Source: Vibrio sp. STUT-A11
GTDB taxonomy: Bacteria; Pseudomonadota; Gammaproteobacteria; Enterobacterales; Vibrionaceae
Direction of reading: 5' to 3'
Assembly (NCBI RefSeq): GCF_026000435.1
Contig: NZ_AP026764.1
Location: 1,736,001-1,800,000 of the forward strand
Length of the DNA stretch: 64,000 bases
Positions 26,106-34,710 of the stretch are shown piece after piece. Position 1 is the stretch's first letter; every line of letters starts with the position of its first letter. The translations under genes and the position numbers were made by a program. The notes under the pieces are model-generated. The model saw only the letters and a program-made list of their open reading frames with translations. It searched no databases and was not told the origin of the DNA.

Positions 26106-26169
26106 GACTCTTCTTTTGTCATCAAATCGAAATAAACACCCACATCACCAAACCTTACTTTTTAAGAGT
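26106..26169 (-). promoter_or_regulatory. Conserved operator of the alpha-galactoside regulon, copy 2
   Basis: Same five blocks and spacing as 20411-20474, starting 51 bp upstream of the alpha-galactosidase start. Looser similarity continues upstream, around GCATAA at 26212 and at 20513. It probably binds the adjacent MelR-like regulator. Confidence 0.7.
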
Positions 26170-26249
26170 CTTTAGATAAAAAGCAAAACCAAAAGGCATA
26201 TTCCACACCAAGCATAAAGCCTCACACTCCCCTATAAACAAGACCACAA

Positions 26250-26265
26250 AGCCAATGCAGATCAC
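26250..26265. promoter_or_regulatory. Candidate CRP site (one good half)
   Basis: The right half AGATCACATTT is good, the left half poor. It is positioned between the divergent alpha-galactosidase and regulator genes, where CRP acts in the E. coli melibiose system. Confidence 0.3.
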
Positions 26266-26312
26266 ATTTCAAATAAGCACCATCTGATAGTCTTATCTCG
26301 AAAACTTACTTT

Positions 26313-27248
26313 ATGGCACCCAATCAAACGCTATTTGGACAAATTTACATGCATAAATTAGAAGTATTTCAGTCTGAAAACATCAGCTATTTAGTCAATG
26401 ATATGCGCTCAGCACCTCTAATTGATGTCGACACCGAGTTGAGTTTTGAGCAGCGCAAACCTTTTTACATGGCGGACTATCATTGGCACCAGCAAGTAGA
26501 AATCAATGTATTGCATAAAGGAACGCTCGAATACGCAATTAATAATGCCAACGTGCAAATATCGGCCGGAGAAATGGCGGTATTTTGGGCGGTGACGCCA
26601 CATCGAGTGAGTAAAGTCAGTGACGACGCTCTGCTTGGCATCATCAATATACCTTTAAGTGCATTTCTTGGTTGGGTGTTACCCCAAGAGTTTGTCCAGC
26701 AAGTCATGCATGGCGGGGTTATTACTTCTCAAATAGATGGGGTTGTCAGCCTTGCCGAAAGTAACCGTTGGCTAAACTGCTATCACAGTGACAATAATGT
26801 GAGAAGTGGAATCGTCAGTGACGAGGTCTGGTTAATGTTACGCCGCCTCTGCTCATTCGACTATAATGTGGAAATGTTCAGCTTCCTGCGTAACGGCTCC
26901 TCTCGCCACCCAAATGATACGGGTTATAAAAACGTCCAGCTTATGCTCGATTATATTGCTAAAAACCACAACAAAGACATCAAAGTCGATGACATCGCGG
27001 CCCATGTAAAATTGCATCCAAAATACGCGATGGGGTTATTTAAGAATATGCTGAGTGTCTCGATAAAGCAGTATTTGATTATTATGCGCATCAACCACGC
27101 CAAAGTCTTATTGAGTAACACTCGAAATCCAATAAAGAATATCGCGAATGATAGTGGCTTTAAGCATCCAGGCTCCTTTTTTGCTGCATTTAAGAGTCAT
27201 ACGGGCTTAACTCCCCAACAATTTAGGTCAGAAACTCAAATAATCTAA
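26313..27248 (+). CDS. AraC-family regulator, MelR-like
   Basis: 311-aa activator with an N-terminal cupin domain similar to MelR (YHWHQQVEINVLHKGTLEYAINN and FWAVTPHRVS, about residues 55-100) and a C-terminal AraC double HTH (about 215-305, DDIAAHVKLHPKYAMGLFK and IANDSGFKHPGSFFAAFKSH). The ATG at 26313 has a poor ribosome site; the ATG at 26349 (MHKLEVFQSE) is a reasonable alternative. Divergent from the alpha-galactosidase gene. It is the obvious candidate to bind the two 64-bp operators and activate the operons in response to melibiose or raffinose. Confidence 0.85.
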   Translation: MAPNQTLFGQIYMHKLEVFQSENISYLVNDMRSAPLIDVDTELSFEQRKPFYMADYHWHQQVEINVLHKGTLEYAINNANVQISAGEMAVFWAVTPHRVSKVSDDALLGIINIPLSAFLGWVLPQEFVQQVMHGGVITSQIDGVVSLAESNRWLNCYHSDNNVRSGIVSDEVWLMLRRLCSFDYNVEMFSFLRNGSSRHPNDTGYKNVQLMLDYIAKNHNKDIKVDDIAAHVKLHPKYAMGLFKNMLSVSIKQYLIIMRINHAKVLLSNTRNPIKNIANDSGFKHPGSFFAAFKSHTGLTPQQFRSETQII

Positions 27249-27449
27249 GCAGCTCAGATCTTTTGCTCTAACATTTATATCGTTTGTCGATGAGAGTGCT
27301 CTCGTTAAGCCATCAAAGGCTTTGTATCACGTTATAGAGACTAAATTGATGAACGACAAGCCAAGTTCCACCGACGCGTACTGATAATTCCAAGAGTGAA
27401 TACGGTGGGTACTTTGGACACCTCCAGACCTTTCAACAAAAACAAAAAA

Positions 27450-27468
27450 GGTGGGCATATCGCCCACC
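27450..27468 (-). terminator. Rho-independent terminator of the gal operon
   Basis: GGTGGGC (27450-27456) / GCCCACC (27462-27468) with a 5-nt loop, followed on the minus strand by TTTTTTG. It ends the galK transcript. Confidence 0.8.
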
Positions 27469-27484
27469 CCAAATGCTCTCTAAA

Positions 27485-27527
27485 ACGCAAACAGCTAGAA
27501 AACACTCGTTAATCGATGTGTTTGCGT
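27485..27527 (-). other. Inverted repeat just downstream of galK
   Basis: ACGCAAACA (27485-27493) / TGTTTGCGT (27519-27527), 25-bp spacer, 20 bp past the galK stop and upstream of the terminator. Possible RNA hairpin. Confidence 0.35.
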
Positions 27528-27546
27528 CATCACTTTCTCTAGCTGC

Positions 27547-28707
27547 TTACAACGCTTCAACCAGACCTGCACCATCTTTGGCTTTGCACACATAAATCGA
27601 CGCTTTTAAACCTGTTGCTGCTTGGTATTTAGCTTCCACCGTCGTTTTCACCTTATCCACCAATGAAGGTGGAACGAGAGCGACAATACAGCCACCGAAG
27701 CCACCGCCAGTCATGCGTACGCCACCTTCTTCGCCAATCACCTCTTTCACCATATCAACCAGGACGTCGATTTCTTTGACGGTAATTTCGAAATCATCAC
27801 GCATTGATGCGTGCGACTGGGCCATCAGTTCACTCATACGTTTAATATCATGCGAACGCAGTGCTTTTGCCGCTTCGACTGTGCGGTCGTTTTCCGTGAT
27901 CACGTGACGCGCACGTTTTGCTACCAATTCATCCAACTCAGAGACTTTGTCGTTGAACTGTTCAATGGTTACATCGCGTAGAGCTTTAACACCAAAGATT
28001 CGTGCCGCTTCTTCACACTGTTCACGACGAGTGTTGTATTCGCTGTCTACCAAGCCACGTTTTTTATTCGAGTTGATGATCACGACTGCCATGTCCTCAG
28101 GCATAGAAACCGCTTCTGTTTCCAGACTACGACAATCCAATAGCATGGCGTGGTTTTCACGACCTTCTGCCGAAATCATTTGATCCATGATACCGCAGTT
28201 ACAACCAACAAATTCGTTCTCGGCTTGCTGACCATTTAGTGCAACTTCCGACTGGCTGATTTCTAAGTTGAATAACACTTTAAAGGTTTGTCCAATGACG
28301 ACTTCCAGTGCCGCTGATGAGCTTAACCCTGCACCTTGAGGAACATTGCCGCTCACCGAGATATCAGCACCGGTAAACTGGTAACCACGAGCAAGAAGAC
28401 ACTTCACGACACCGCGAATGTAGTTTGCCCACATTTTGTCTTCTTGGAATATTATTTCTTGAGAGATATCGAATTCATCTACCGCGTTACCATAGTCAAC
28501 CGATACCACCCGTACTAGGTTGTCTTCACGCGTTGCTGCAGCAACAACCGTTTGGTAGTTGATCGCACATGGCAGTACAAAACCATCGTTGTAGTCGGTA
28601 TGTTCACCAATCAGGTTGACGCGACCAGGCGCTTGGATAATGTGGCTTGGTGCATAGCCCAACACTTTCTCAAAAGACGCTTTCACATTTTGGATTAAAT
28701 CAGACAT
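27547..28707 (-). CDS. galK: Galactokinase
   Basis: 386-aa GHMP kinase phosphorylating galactose at C1 with ATP, first step of the Leloir pathway. The galactose motif GRVNLIGEHTDYNDGFVLP (about residues 28-46), the ATP loop GNVPQGAGLSSSAALEV (about 120-136) and the C-terminal TGGGFGGCIVALV are all present. It is third in galE-galT-galK, but 358 bp containing a repeat element separate it from galT, so it may need its own promoter. It takes galactose from the neighbouring alpha-galactosidase. Confidence 0.96.
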   Translation of the reverse strand: MSDLIQNVKASFEKVLGYAPSHIIQAPGRVNLIGEHTDYNDGFVLPCAINYQTVVAAATREDNLVRVVSVDYGNAVDEFDISQEIIFQEDKMWANYIRGVVKCLLARGYQFTGADISVSGNVPQGAGLSSSAALEVVIGQTFKVLFNLEISQSEVALNGQQAENEFVGCNCGIMDQMISAEGRENHAMLLDCRSLETEAVSMPEDMAVVIINSNKKRGLVDSEYNTRREQCEEAARIFGVKALRDVTIEQFNDKVSELDELVAKRARHVITENDRTVEAAKALRSHDIKRMSELMAQSHASMRDDFEITVKEIDVLVDMVKEVIGEEGGVRMTGGGFGGCIVALVPPSLVDKVKTTVEAKYQAATGLKASIYVCKAKDGAGLVEAL

Positions 28708-29065
28708 AGTTAAATCTCGGTTGAATTTTTCAATTTAGGACCTGATTTTTTGGGTCCTATTCAGTAATAACGTAATAGAAAGGGTCTGGGTTGATTGGCT
28801 GATTATTTTTACTAATTAGCTCGGTCATTCCAGCGAGCCAAAGCGAGACTAGGAATCTACTTACAGCAAGGGGGCAGCCGAAACCAGCGCCTTAAAACCC
28901 AATGTTCTCGGATAGTAGATCCTGAATCACGCTCCTTCGTCGCTGTTCAGGATGACGTATTGACCAATAGGATTACGTAAACGGTATTCCGTATTCCCAA
29001 ACAGCAATTTTCAAAGGCAACGTCTATAACAAGACTCACAGCCATCACACCTAGGACCCTGGGAT
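28708..29065. other. galT-galK spacer holding a palindromic repeat
   Basis: 358 bp with no ORF, unusually long for a gal operon. The GTCATTCC/GGATGAC element fills its middle; the remainder shows no clear regulatory signal. Confidence 0.55.
28824..28956. repeat. Composite palindromic repeat inserted between galT and galK
   Basis: The left unit begins GTCATTCC and ends GGAATCTACT (28824 to about 28861). The right unit begins AGTAGATCC and ends GGATGAC (28914-28956), so the ends form an inverted repeat about 133 bp across. The right unit is itself a hairpin (ATCCTGAA 28919-28926 / TTCAGGAT 28946-28953). The ends resemble the GTCATTCC-type dispersed repeats of marine gammaproteobacteria. Likely a non-autonomous insertion. 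Confidence 0.6.
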
Positions 29066-30124
29066 CTAGAACCTAGCTTCCTTATAATGAACGTCACTGA
29101 CATCACGCAGACGTTGTGCCGCTTGCTCTGCGGTTAAGTCGCGTTGGCTTTCGGCCAGCATTTCGTAACCCACCATAAACTTACGTACTGTTGCACTACG
29201 TAATAGTGGCGGGTAGAACAGTGCGTGAAGCTGCCAGTGGTCGATATCTGTGCCTGGTTCAAAGAACGGCGCGTAGTGCCAACCCATTGAGTAAGGGAAA
29301 GAACATTGGAATAAATTGTCATAACGGCTGGTCAGCTTTTTAATTGCTACCGCCAAGTCGTCACGCTGCTCATTGTTTAACTCACTCATACGGCGGATGT
29401 GTGTTTTCGGTAACAGCATGGTTTCGAATGGCCACGCCGCCCAGTAAGGGACAACCGCCAACCAATGCTCGGTTTCAACGACGATTCGGGAGCCATCTTT
29501 TAGCTCAGCTTGTACGTAATCCACCAGCAGATTGCTACCGTGTTCCTGGTAGTACGCTTTTAGGTTTTGCTCTTTGCGTTCAATCTCATTTGGTAAGAAA
29601 CTGTTCGCCCAGATTTGACCATGTGGGTGAGGCTGAGAACAACCCATGGTTTCACCCTTATTCTCAAACGCCTGAACCCAAACGTACTCTTTACCTAGCT
29701 CTTCAATTTGCTCGTTCCACGTATCAATCACGCCACGGATTTTGTCTACCGGTAGTTCAGGTAAGGTTTTGCTGTGGTCAGGAGAGAAACAAATCACTCG
29801 GCTCAAACCGCGTACACCTTGGGTTTTGAATAGTGGGTTGTCTGATTCTGGCGCATCTGGAGAATCCACCATCAGTGCGGCAAAATCGTTATTAAAAACA
29901 TACGTGCCCTGATAATCTGGATTAACATCTCCAGAGATACGCTCATTTGTCGGACACAGGAAACACTTCTCATCGTAGCTTGGTAGCTCATCAATCGCAG
30001 CTTTCTCATCCGCCCCACTCCAAGGACGTTTTGCACGGTGTGGTGACACTAAAATCCATTGACCCGTTAGTGGGTTGTAACGACGGTGTGGGTGATCCAC
30101 TGGGTTAAATTCAACGTTCGACAT
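29066..30124 (-). CDS. galT: Galactose-1-phosphate uridylyltransferase
   Basis: 352-aa HIT-superfamily enzyme exchanging UMP between UDP-glucose and galactose 1-phosphate. The catalytic HPHGQIW motif (about residues 164-170) and the N-terminal zinc-site CFLCP (about 55-59) are intact. It lies 54 bp downstream of galE and is co-transcribed with it. Confidence 0.96.
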   Translation of the reverse strand: MSNVEFNPVDHPHRRYNPLTGQWILVSPHRAKRPWSGADEKAAIDELPSYDEKCFLCPTNERISGDVNPDYQGTYVFNNDFAALMVDSPDAPESDNPLFKTQGVRGLSRVICFSPDHSKTLPELPVDKIRGVIDTWNEQIEELGKEYVWVQAFENKGETMGCSQPHPHGQIWANSFLPNEIERKEQNLKAYYQEHGSNLLVDYVQAELKDGSRIVVETEHWLAVVPYWAAWPFETMLLPKTHIRRMSELNNEQRDDLAVAIKKLTSRYDNLFQCSFPYSMGWHYAPFFEPGTDIDHWQLHALFYPPLLRSATVRKFMVGYEMLAESQRDLTAEQAAQRLRDVSDVHYKEARF

Positions 30125-30178
30125 TTTACTTACTCAACTTAATATTCTGCGACTCCGGCGCACTGCACCGGATTAAAA

Positions 30179-31189
30179 TTAGTAACCTTGTGGGTTGTCA
30201 GATTGCCATTTCCAGGTATCGCCCGTCATTTCAGCAACGCTGCGTGTTGCTTTCCAGCCAAGCTCGCGCTCTGCCTTGTCTGTGCTCGCCCAACATTCAG
30301 CGATATCACCCGGACGACGTGGGCACAGCTCGTAAGGCACAGGTTTACCGCAGGCGGCAGCGAAAGCATCGACCATTTCAAGTACGCTCGAACCTTTACC
30401 TGTACCTAGGTTGTAAATGTGCAATCCCGCTTTCTGCCCCACGGCTTTCAGTGCAGCAATGTGGCCATCAGCCAGGTCCATTACGTGGACGTAATCACGC
30501 ACGCCGGTACCGTCTGGCGTTGGGTAGTCGTTACCAAATACGGAGAGCTTGGCACGACGACCAACCGCGACTTGTGCAATGAACGGCATCAAGTTGTTTG
30601 GAATGCCTTGTGGGTCTTCTCCCATTGTGCCTGATGGATGCGCACCAACAGGATTAAAGTAGCGCAGCAAAGTGATGCTCCAATCGCTTTCAGCATTGAA
30701 CAAATCACTCAAACACGCTTCCACCATGTATTTACTACGACCGTATGGGTTAGTGGTTGCACCTGTTGGTGAATCTTCTGTGATCGGAACGATTTCTGGA
30801 TCGCCATAGACGGTTGCAGATGAACTGAATACGATGCTCTTGACACCCGCTTTACGCATACTGCGCGCCAGCACCAATGAGCCATTGACATTGTTATCGT
30901 AATATTCCAACGGCTTGACGACTGACTCACCGACCGCTTTCAGACCTGCAAAGTGAATGACCGCTTGGATATCATGCTCAGCGAATACCGAATCCAAAAA
31001 CGCTTCATCACGAATATCGCCTTGATAAAACGTTGGCTGTTTGCCAGTTAGCGCTTTAATACGGCTCAATACTTCTGTTTTGGCGTTACACAGGTTATCG
31101 ACAATGATGGGCTCCATGCCCGCCTCAATCATCTGAACGCATGTGTGACTGCCGATGTAACCCATACCACCTGTGACAAGTACTCTCAC
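30179..31189 (-). CDS. galE: UDP-glucose 4-epimerase
   Basis: 336-aa extended short-chain dehydrogenase that interconverts UDP-galactose and UDP-glucose with bound NAD. The N-terminal GGMGYIGSHT Rossmann motif, the catalytic SSSATVYG serine and the YGRSK Tyr/Lys pair are present. It starts with GTG at 31189 (GGAG 9 nt upstream). First gene of the gal operon; two GalR-like operators lie 154 and 318 bp upstream. Confidence 0.96.
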   Translation of the reverse strand: MRVLVTGGMGYIGSHTCVQMIEAGMEPIIVDNLCNAKTEVLSRIKALTGKQPTFYQGDIRDEAFLDSVFAEHDIQAVIHFAGLKAVGESVVKPLEYYDNNVNGSLVLARSMRKAGVKSIVFSSSATVYGDPEIVPITEDSPTGATTNPYGRSKYMVEACLSDLFNAESDWSITLLRYFNPVGAHPSGTMGEDPQGIPNNLMPFIAQVAVGRRAKLSVFGNDYPTPDGTGVRDYVHVMDLADGHIAALKAVGQKAGLHIYNLGTGKGSSVLEMVDAFAAACGKPVPYELCPRRPGDIAECWASTDKAERELGWKATRSVAEMTGDTWKWQSDNPQGY

Positions 31190-31342
31190 TTTTGCTTCTC
31201 CGCTATTGGTGCTTCGTGCTCGATACCGGACCTGATGCTCACTGATTCAGTTTTAATTACATCAGGCCGATACACCCATGTCTTAACTGGCTAAAAGTTT
31301 ATCAACCAATACCGATTTAGATCCGTGATCAAACTCAAATTA

Positions 31343-31358
31343 GTGTAAACGTTTTCAC
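31343..31358. promoter_or_regulatory. GalR/GalS-type operator, perfect match
   Basis: GTGTAAACGTTTTCAC fits the GalR consensus GTGKAANCGNTTNCAC at every position. Located 154 bp upstream of galE, it indicates galactose-responsive repression by a LacI-family regulator encoded elsewhere. Confidence 0.75.
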
Positions 31359-31506
31359 TAATTTCAAAAAAGAAAATACTTTGCCATCACAGAGGCAATT
31401 TACGCCTAATCTTCAGATATTTTGATATTCATTAGGATTTATCCAGTCTCCATCTGAATGAATCAAAAATTCAACTTAGATAAATAATTCAAAAACCAAG
31501 GAAGAA

Positions 31507-31522
31507 GTGTAATCGTTACCAT
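31507..31522. promoter_or_regulatory. Second, imperfect GalR-type operator
   Basis: GTGTAATCGTTACCAT matches the consensus except at two positions. It lies 164 bp from the first site; paired operators permit looping as in E. coli gal, where the distance is 114 bp. Confidence 0.4.
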
Positions 31523-31694
31523 TGAATTGCAGTTGCTTTGAACAAGCAATAGATCAGCCAAGAGAAGCAGAAAAAGGCATACTCCTCCGCTGACAACAAA
31601 CTGGTGGAATCCTCTCTCAAGCTCCGTAAATCCTCCTCCTCGCCTGCCATTTCACACAATTAAATCAAGGTTTATTTGTTCAGAGTCACTTACA

Positions 31695-31704
31695 ATTAGG
31701 CAAT
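31695..31704 (-). promoter_or_regulatory. ATTGCCTAAT box upstream of the iron ADH gene
   Basis: The minus strand reads ATTGCCTAAT, the same word found before the CMD genes and the YqhC-like regulator; a one-mismatch form occurs at 31832-31841. They lie about 300 and 165 bp upstream of the YqhD-type ADH. Unpaired at 21 bp, so weaker evidence than the 7172 site. Confidence 0.3.
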
Positions 31705-32005
31705 GCAAAGCTAATTACCAAACAATAGGTATGTATGCGATTGAAATATAATCTATACATATCAATCATTTAAAATTAAAATAGGAAGGATTGAGTTGTG
31801 GGTTTATTTTTTTGAGATCAATGATTGGAATAATAGGCAATGTTCGGAGACGATCCGACATTCACGAAAACCCTTTCCTCTTCTAAAATACGCCCTATAT
31901 TAAACACGTTTGCGATTCAAGTTGTGAGCGAAAAACAAACGGCTTGTGACTGCCTGGTTTTGAGACCATAAATCATAAGTGCTAACACCTTAGAAGGATG
32001 TGACC

Positions 32006-33175
32006 ATGCAATTAGACTTCTCATACTACAACCCAACAACCATTCACTTTGGTAAAGATTCTTTAGCAAAACTAGACAGCGAACTGCCAAACTACGGCGA
32101 AACGGTCATGTTGGTCTACGGACGTAACGCGATTAAATCAAACGGTCTTTACGATAAAGTCATTGCTAGCCTGACAGCTGCAGGTAAAAAAGTCATTGAG
32201 CTGTCTGGTGTTATGCCTAACCCTACTTATGCGAAAATGATGGAAGGTGTTGAGCTTGTTCGTAAGCACAACGTAGACCTGATTCTTGCTGTTGGTGGTG
32301 GTTCAGTTGTTGACTGTGCGAAAGGTATCTCAGTGTCAGCACACTGTACCGATACTGACCCATTCCAAAAATACTGGGTAGAATGGCAAGACATCTCAAA
32401 CGAAGTCGTGCCTGTTGCTTCTATTCTTACAATGGTAGGTACTGGTTCAGAAATGAACGGTGGCTCAGTGATCACTCATGAAGAAACGAAAAACAAAGCG
32501 GGTCGCGTATTCCCGCCAGTAGCTTACCCTAAGTTTTCTATCCTGAACCCTGAGTACACATTTACCGTATCTCAGTACCAAATGGTAAGCGGTGTATTTG
32601 ATACGATGTCTCACCTTATGGAACAATACTTCTCTGATCAAGGTGCAAACACAACTGACTACGTTATTGAAAGCTTGCTTAAATCTTCAATCGATAACCT
32701 ACGTGCAGCTCTGAAAGATCCAGAAGATTACGAAGCTCGCAGCAACATCATGTGGAACGCGACTTTAGCGCTGAACACAATTACTGGCTTGTCTAAAACT
32801 CAGGATTGGCAAGTACATATGATCGAGCACCAGCTTGGCGCTTACACAGACTGTGCTCACGGTATGGGTCTGGCTGCAGTATCTCTGCCTTACTACCGCC
32901 TAATCTACAAATTTGGTTTAGACAAATTCGTACGTTACGCAACACAAGTTTGGGGCGTATCAGCTGAAGGCAAAACCAAAGAAGAAATTGCACTTGCAGG
33001 TATTGATGCACTAGAAGCGTTTACTAAAGAGTGCGGTATTGTCACTTCTTTGCAAGAACTTGGTGCGACTCAAGAGATGCTACCTAAAATTGCGGAATCG
33101 ACCATCATCATTGGCAACGGTTACAAAAAACTGACCACTGAAGAAGTCCTGAGCATTCTGGAAGATTGCTTCTAA
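32006..33175 (+). CDS. Iron-dependent alcohol dehydrogenase, YqhD-like
   Basis: 389-aa group III (iron-type) alcohol dehydrogenase, probably NADPH-dependent aldehyde reduction. GGGSVVDCAKGIS (about residues 94-106) binds the cofactor; the metal ligands lie in DTMSHLMEQ, MIEHQLG and DCAHGMGL. The ATG at 32006, 7 nt after AAGGA, is preferred over the GTG at 32000. Single-gene unit with a strong terminator. E. coli YqhD detoxifies short-chain aldehydes; here a role in aldehyde or formaldehyde handling is possible but unproven. Confidence 0.88.
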   Translation: MQLDFSYYNPTTIHFGKDSLAKLDSELPNYGETVMLVYGRNAIKSNGLYDKVIASLTAAGKKVIELSGVMPNPTYAKMMEGVELVRKHNVDLILAVGGGSVVDCAKGISVSAHCTDTDPFQKYWVEWQDISNEVVPVASILTMVGTGSEMNGGSVITHEETKNKAGRVFPPVAYPKFSILNPEYTFTVSQYQMVSGVFDTMSHLMEQYFSDQGANTTDYVIESLLKSSIDNLRAALKDPEDYEARSNIMWNATLALNTITGLSKTQDWQVHMIEHQLGAYTDCAHGMGLAAVSLPYYRLIYKFGLDKFVRYATQVWGVSAEGKTKEEIALAGIDALEAFTKECGIVTSLQELGATQEMLPKIAESTIIIGNGYKKLTTEEVLSILEDCF

Positions 33176-33200
33176 CTCTCTGCTCTCACTAAGTGAAATT

Positions 33201-33230
33201 AAAAAGCGAGCATCATAGCTCGCTTTTTTT
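33201..33230 (+). terminator. Rho-independent terminator of the iron ADH gene
   Basis: AAAAAGCGAGC (33201-33211) / GCTCGCTTTTT (33218-33228), loop 6 nt, ending in a run of T to 33230. Confidence 0.88.
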
Positions 33231-33258
33231 ATTTTATGCTTTTGCCAAGTTAACTGAA

Positions 33259-34302
33259 TTAACCTATTGAAGCCATATCGATAACAAAACGATGCGCCAA
33301 GTCACCAGCAGCTAACTGTTTAAATGCATCGTTAATTTCATCCATTTTGATCATTTCGCATTCTGGGTAGATGTCATGCTCTGCACAGAACTCCAATAGC
33401 TCTTGCGTTTCAGCAATACCGCCGATCAGAGAACCAGCAACACGACGGCGACCGAACACTAGCGGTACGCTCATTAGCTCGTCTAAAGGACCTACCTGGC
33501 CAACAATCACAAGTGAACCGTCTAGATCCAGCAGTGGAGTGTAAAGGTTAACGTCATGTTTGGTTGGAACTGTATCGATGATAAGGTCGAACGAAGAAGC
33601 AGCATCTTGCATAGACTGCTCGTCAGTTGACGCCAGAATAGCCTTGGCACCTAATGCTTTTGCTTGCTCTTCCTTACTGGTTGTGCGGCTGATTACCGTT
33701 ACTTCAGCGCCCATCGCCACAGCAAGTTTAACTGCCATATGGCCTAGACCGCCCAAACCAATGACCCCTACTCGCGAACCCTCAGTGACATTCCAGGTAC
33801 GTAGTGGAGAGTATGTTGTGATACCAGCGCACAGAATAGGCGCAGTACGAGACATATCCAAAGAGTCTGGTACGCTTAATACAAACTCTTCACGAACCAC
33901 GATGTGTTTAGAGTAGCCGCCTTGTGTGATTTCACCAGTATGACGATCCGGTGCACCGTAAGTCGGCGTCATGCCATTGCGGCAGTACTGCTCTTCGCTG
34001 TCGTGGCAGTGGTCACATTCCTGACAACTGTCGACCATACAACCAACGGCAACTCGGTCACCCACTTTATATTTTGACGCTTCAGCGCCTACCGAAGTAA
34101 CGATACCAACAATTTCGTGGCCAGGAACAAGCGGGTAAGGCTGAGGACCCCAATCACCGTTCACTGTGTGTAAATCTGAGTGGCATACACCACAATAGGT
34201 TATTTCAATCGCGACATCATTTGGACGTAACTCTCTGCGTTCGAAATGATATGGTACAAGATCCGTATTTTCTGATTGTGCCGCGTACCCAACTGTTTTC
34301 AT
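33259..34302 (-). CDS. Zinc-dependent alcohol dehydrogenase (cinnamyl-alcohol/YahK type)
   Basis: 347-aa medium-chain dehydrogenase. Catalytic zinc motif CGVCHSDLHTVNGDWG (about residues 38-53) with GHEIVG; structural zinc cysteines in CQECDHCHDSEEQYC (about 92-106); NAD(P) motif GLGGLGHMAVK (about 178-188). This matches the CAD/YahK group, which reduces broad aldehydes with NADPH. It is divergent from the GbdR-like regulator, but betaine pathways do not usually include it, so the link is positional only. Confidence 0.88.
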   Translation of the reverse strand: MKTVGYAAQSENTDLVPYHFERRELRPNDVAIEITYCGVCHSDLHTVNGDWGPQPYPLVPGHEIVGIVTSVGAEASKYKVGDRVAVGCMVDSCQECDHCHDSEEQYCRNGMTPTYGAPDRHTGEITQGGYSKHIVVREEFVLSVPDSLDMSRTAPILCAGITTYSPLRTWNVTEGSRVGVIGLGGLGHMAVKLAVAMGAEVTVISRTTSKEEQAKALGAKAILASTDEQSMQDAASSFDLIIDTVPTKHDVNLYTPLLDLDGSLVIVGQVGPLDELMSVPLVFGRRRVAGSLIGGIAETQELLEFCAEHDIYPECEMIKMDEINDAFKQLAAGDLAHRFVIDMASIG

Positions 34303-34710
34303 GTCACAATATCCTTTTATTCTCTATTGCTTAATAAAATAGGATGACTATCAAATAGATGTCATCACTGTCACCTTATACCCTTAGTGATCACAGTTCT
34401 TGCCCGATAATCTCTTATCTTTGCTCGATAGTAGTCACGGGGCTTCAGATTAAGCGAGGCTTAACGATAATCATTGATATAGTGTAGTCTGCCAGGCAAA
34501 TACTTAGGATTGGTAGCTATTCACTTAGCCGTGGTATAACACCTAAAGTCACTAGGTAAATCAGAAAAGAAACCACCCGTCCCTCTCCCATTCACACACC
34601 TTCACAATCTCAGTCAAAGTGATTAGCCGTCGGGAGATATTTATGCCTAAATATAGGAATCATATCCGTATCTAAACATATGCTCCAACCTAAGAGAAAG
34701 TGAGAAGTAA
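34303..34710. other. Divergent region between zinc ADH and GbdR-like gene
   Basis: 408 bp with no ORF. It carries the dyad TTAAGC-GAG-GCTTAA at 34450-34464 and the small palindrome TGCCAGGCA at 34490-34498; promoters are presumed but not clearly readable. Confidence 0.5.
34450..34498. promoter_or_regulatory. Two small dyads upstream of the GbdR-like gene
   Basis: TTAAGC (34450-34455) / GCTTAA (34459-34464), then TGCC-A-GGCA (34490-34498), about 210-260 bp before the regulator start and about 150-195 bp before the zinc ADH start. Candidate operators; no regulator can be assigned. Confidence 0.3.

Larger units (their letters stand above)
31190..32005. other. Divergent region between the gal operon and iron ADH
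   Basis: 816 bp, AT-rich, no credible ORF. It contains two GalR-type operators (31343, 31507) and two inverted TTGCCTA-type boxes (31695, 31832); much of the rest shows nothing I can name. Confidence 0.6.
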
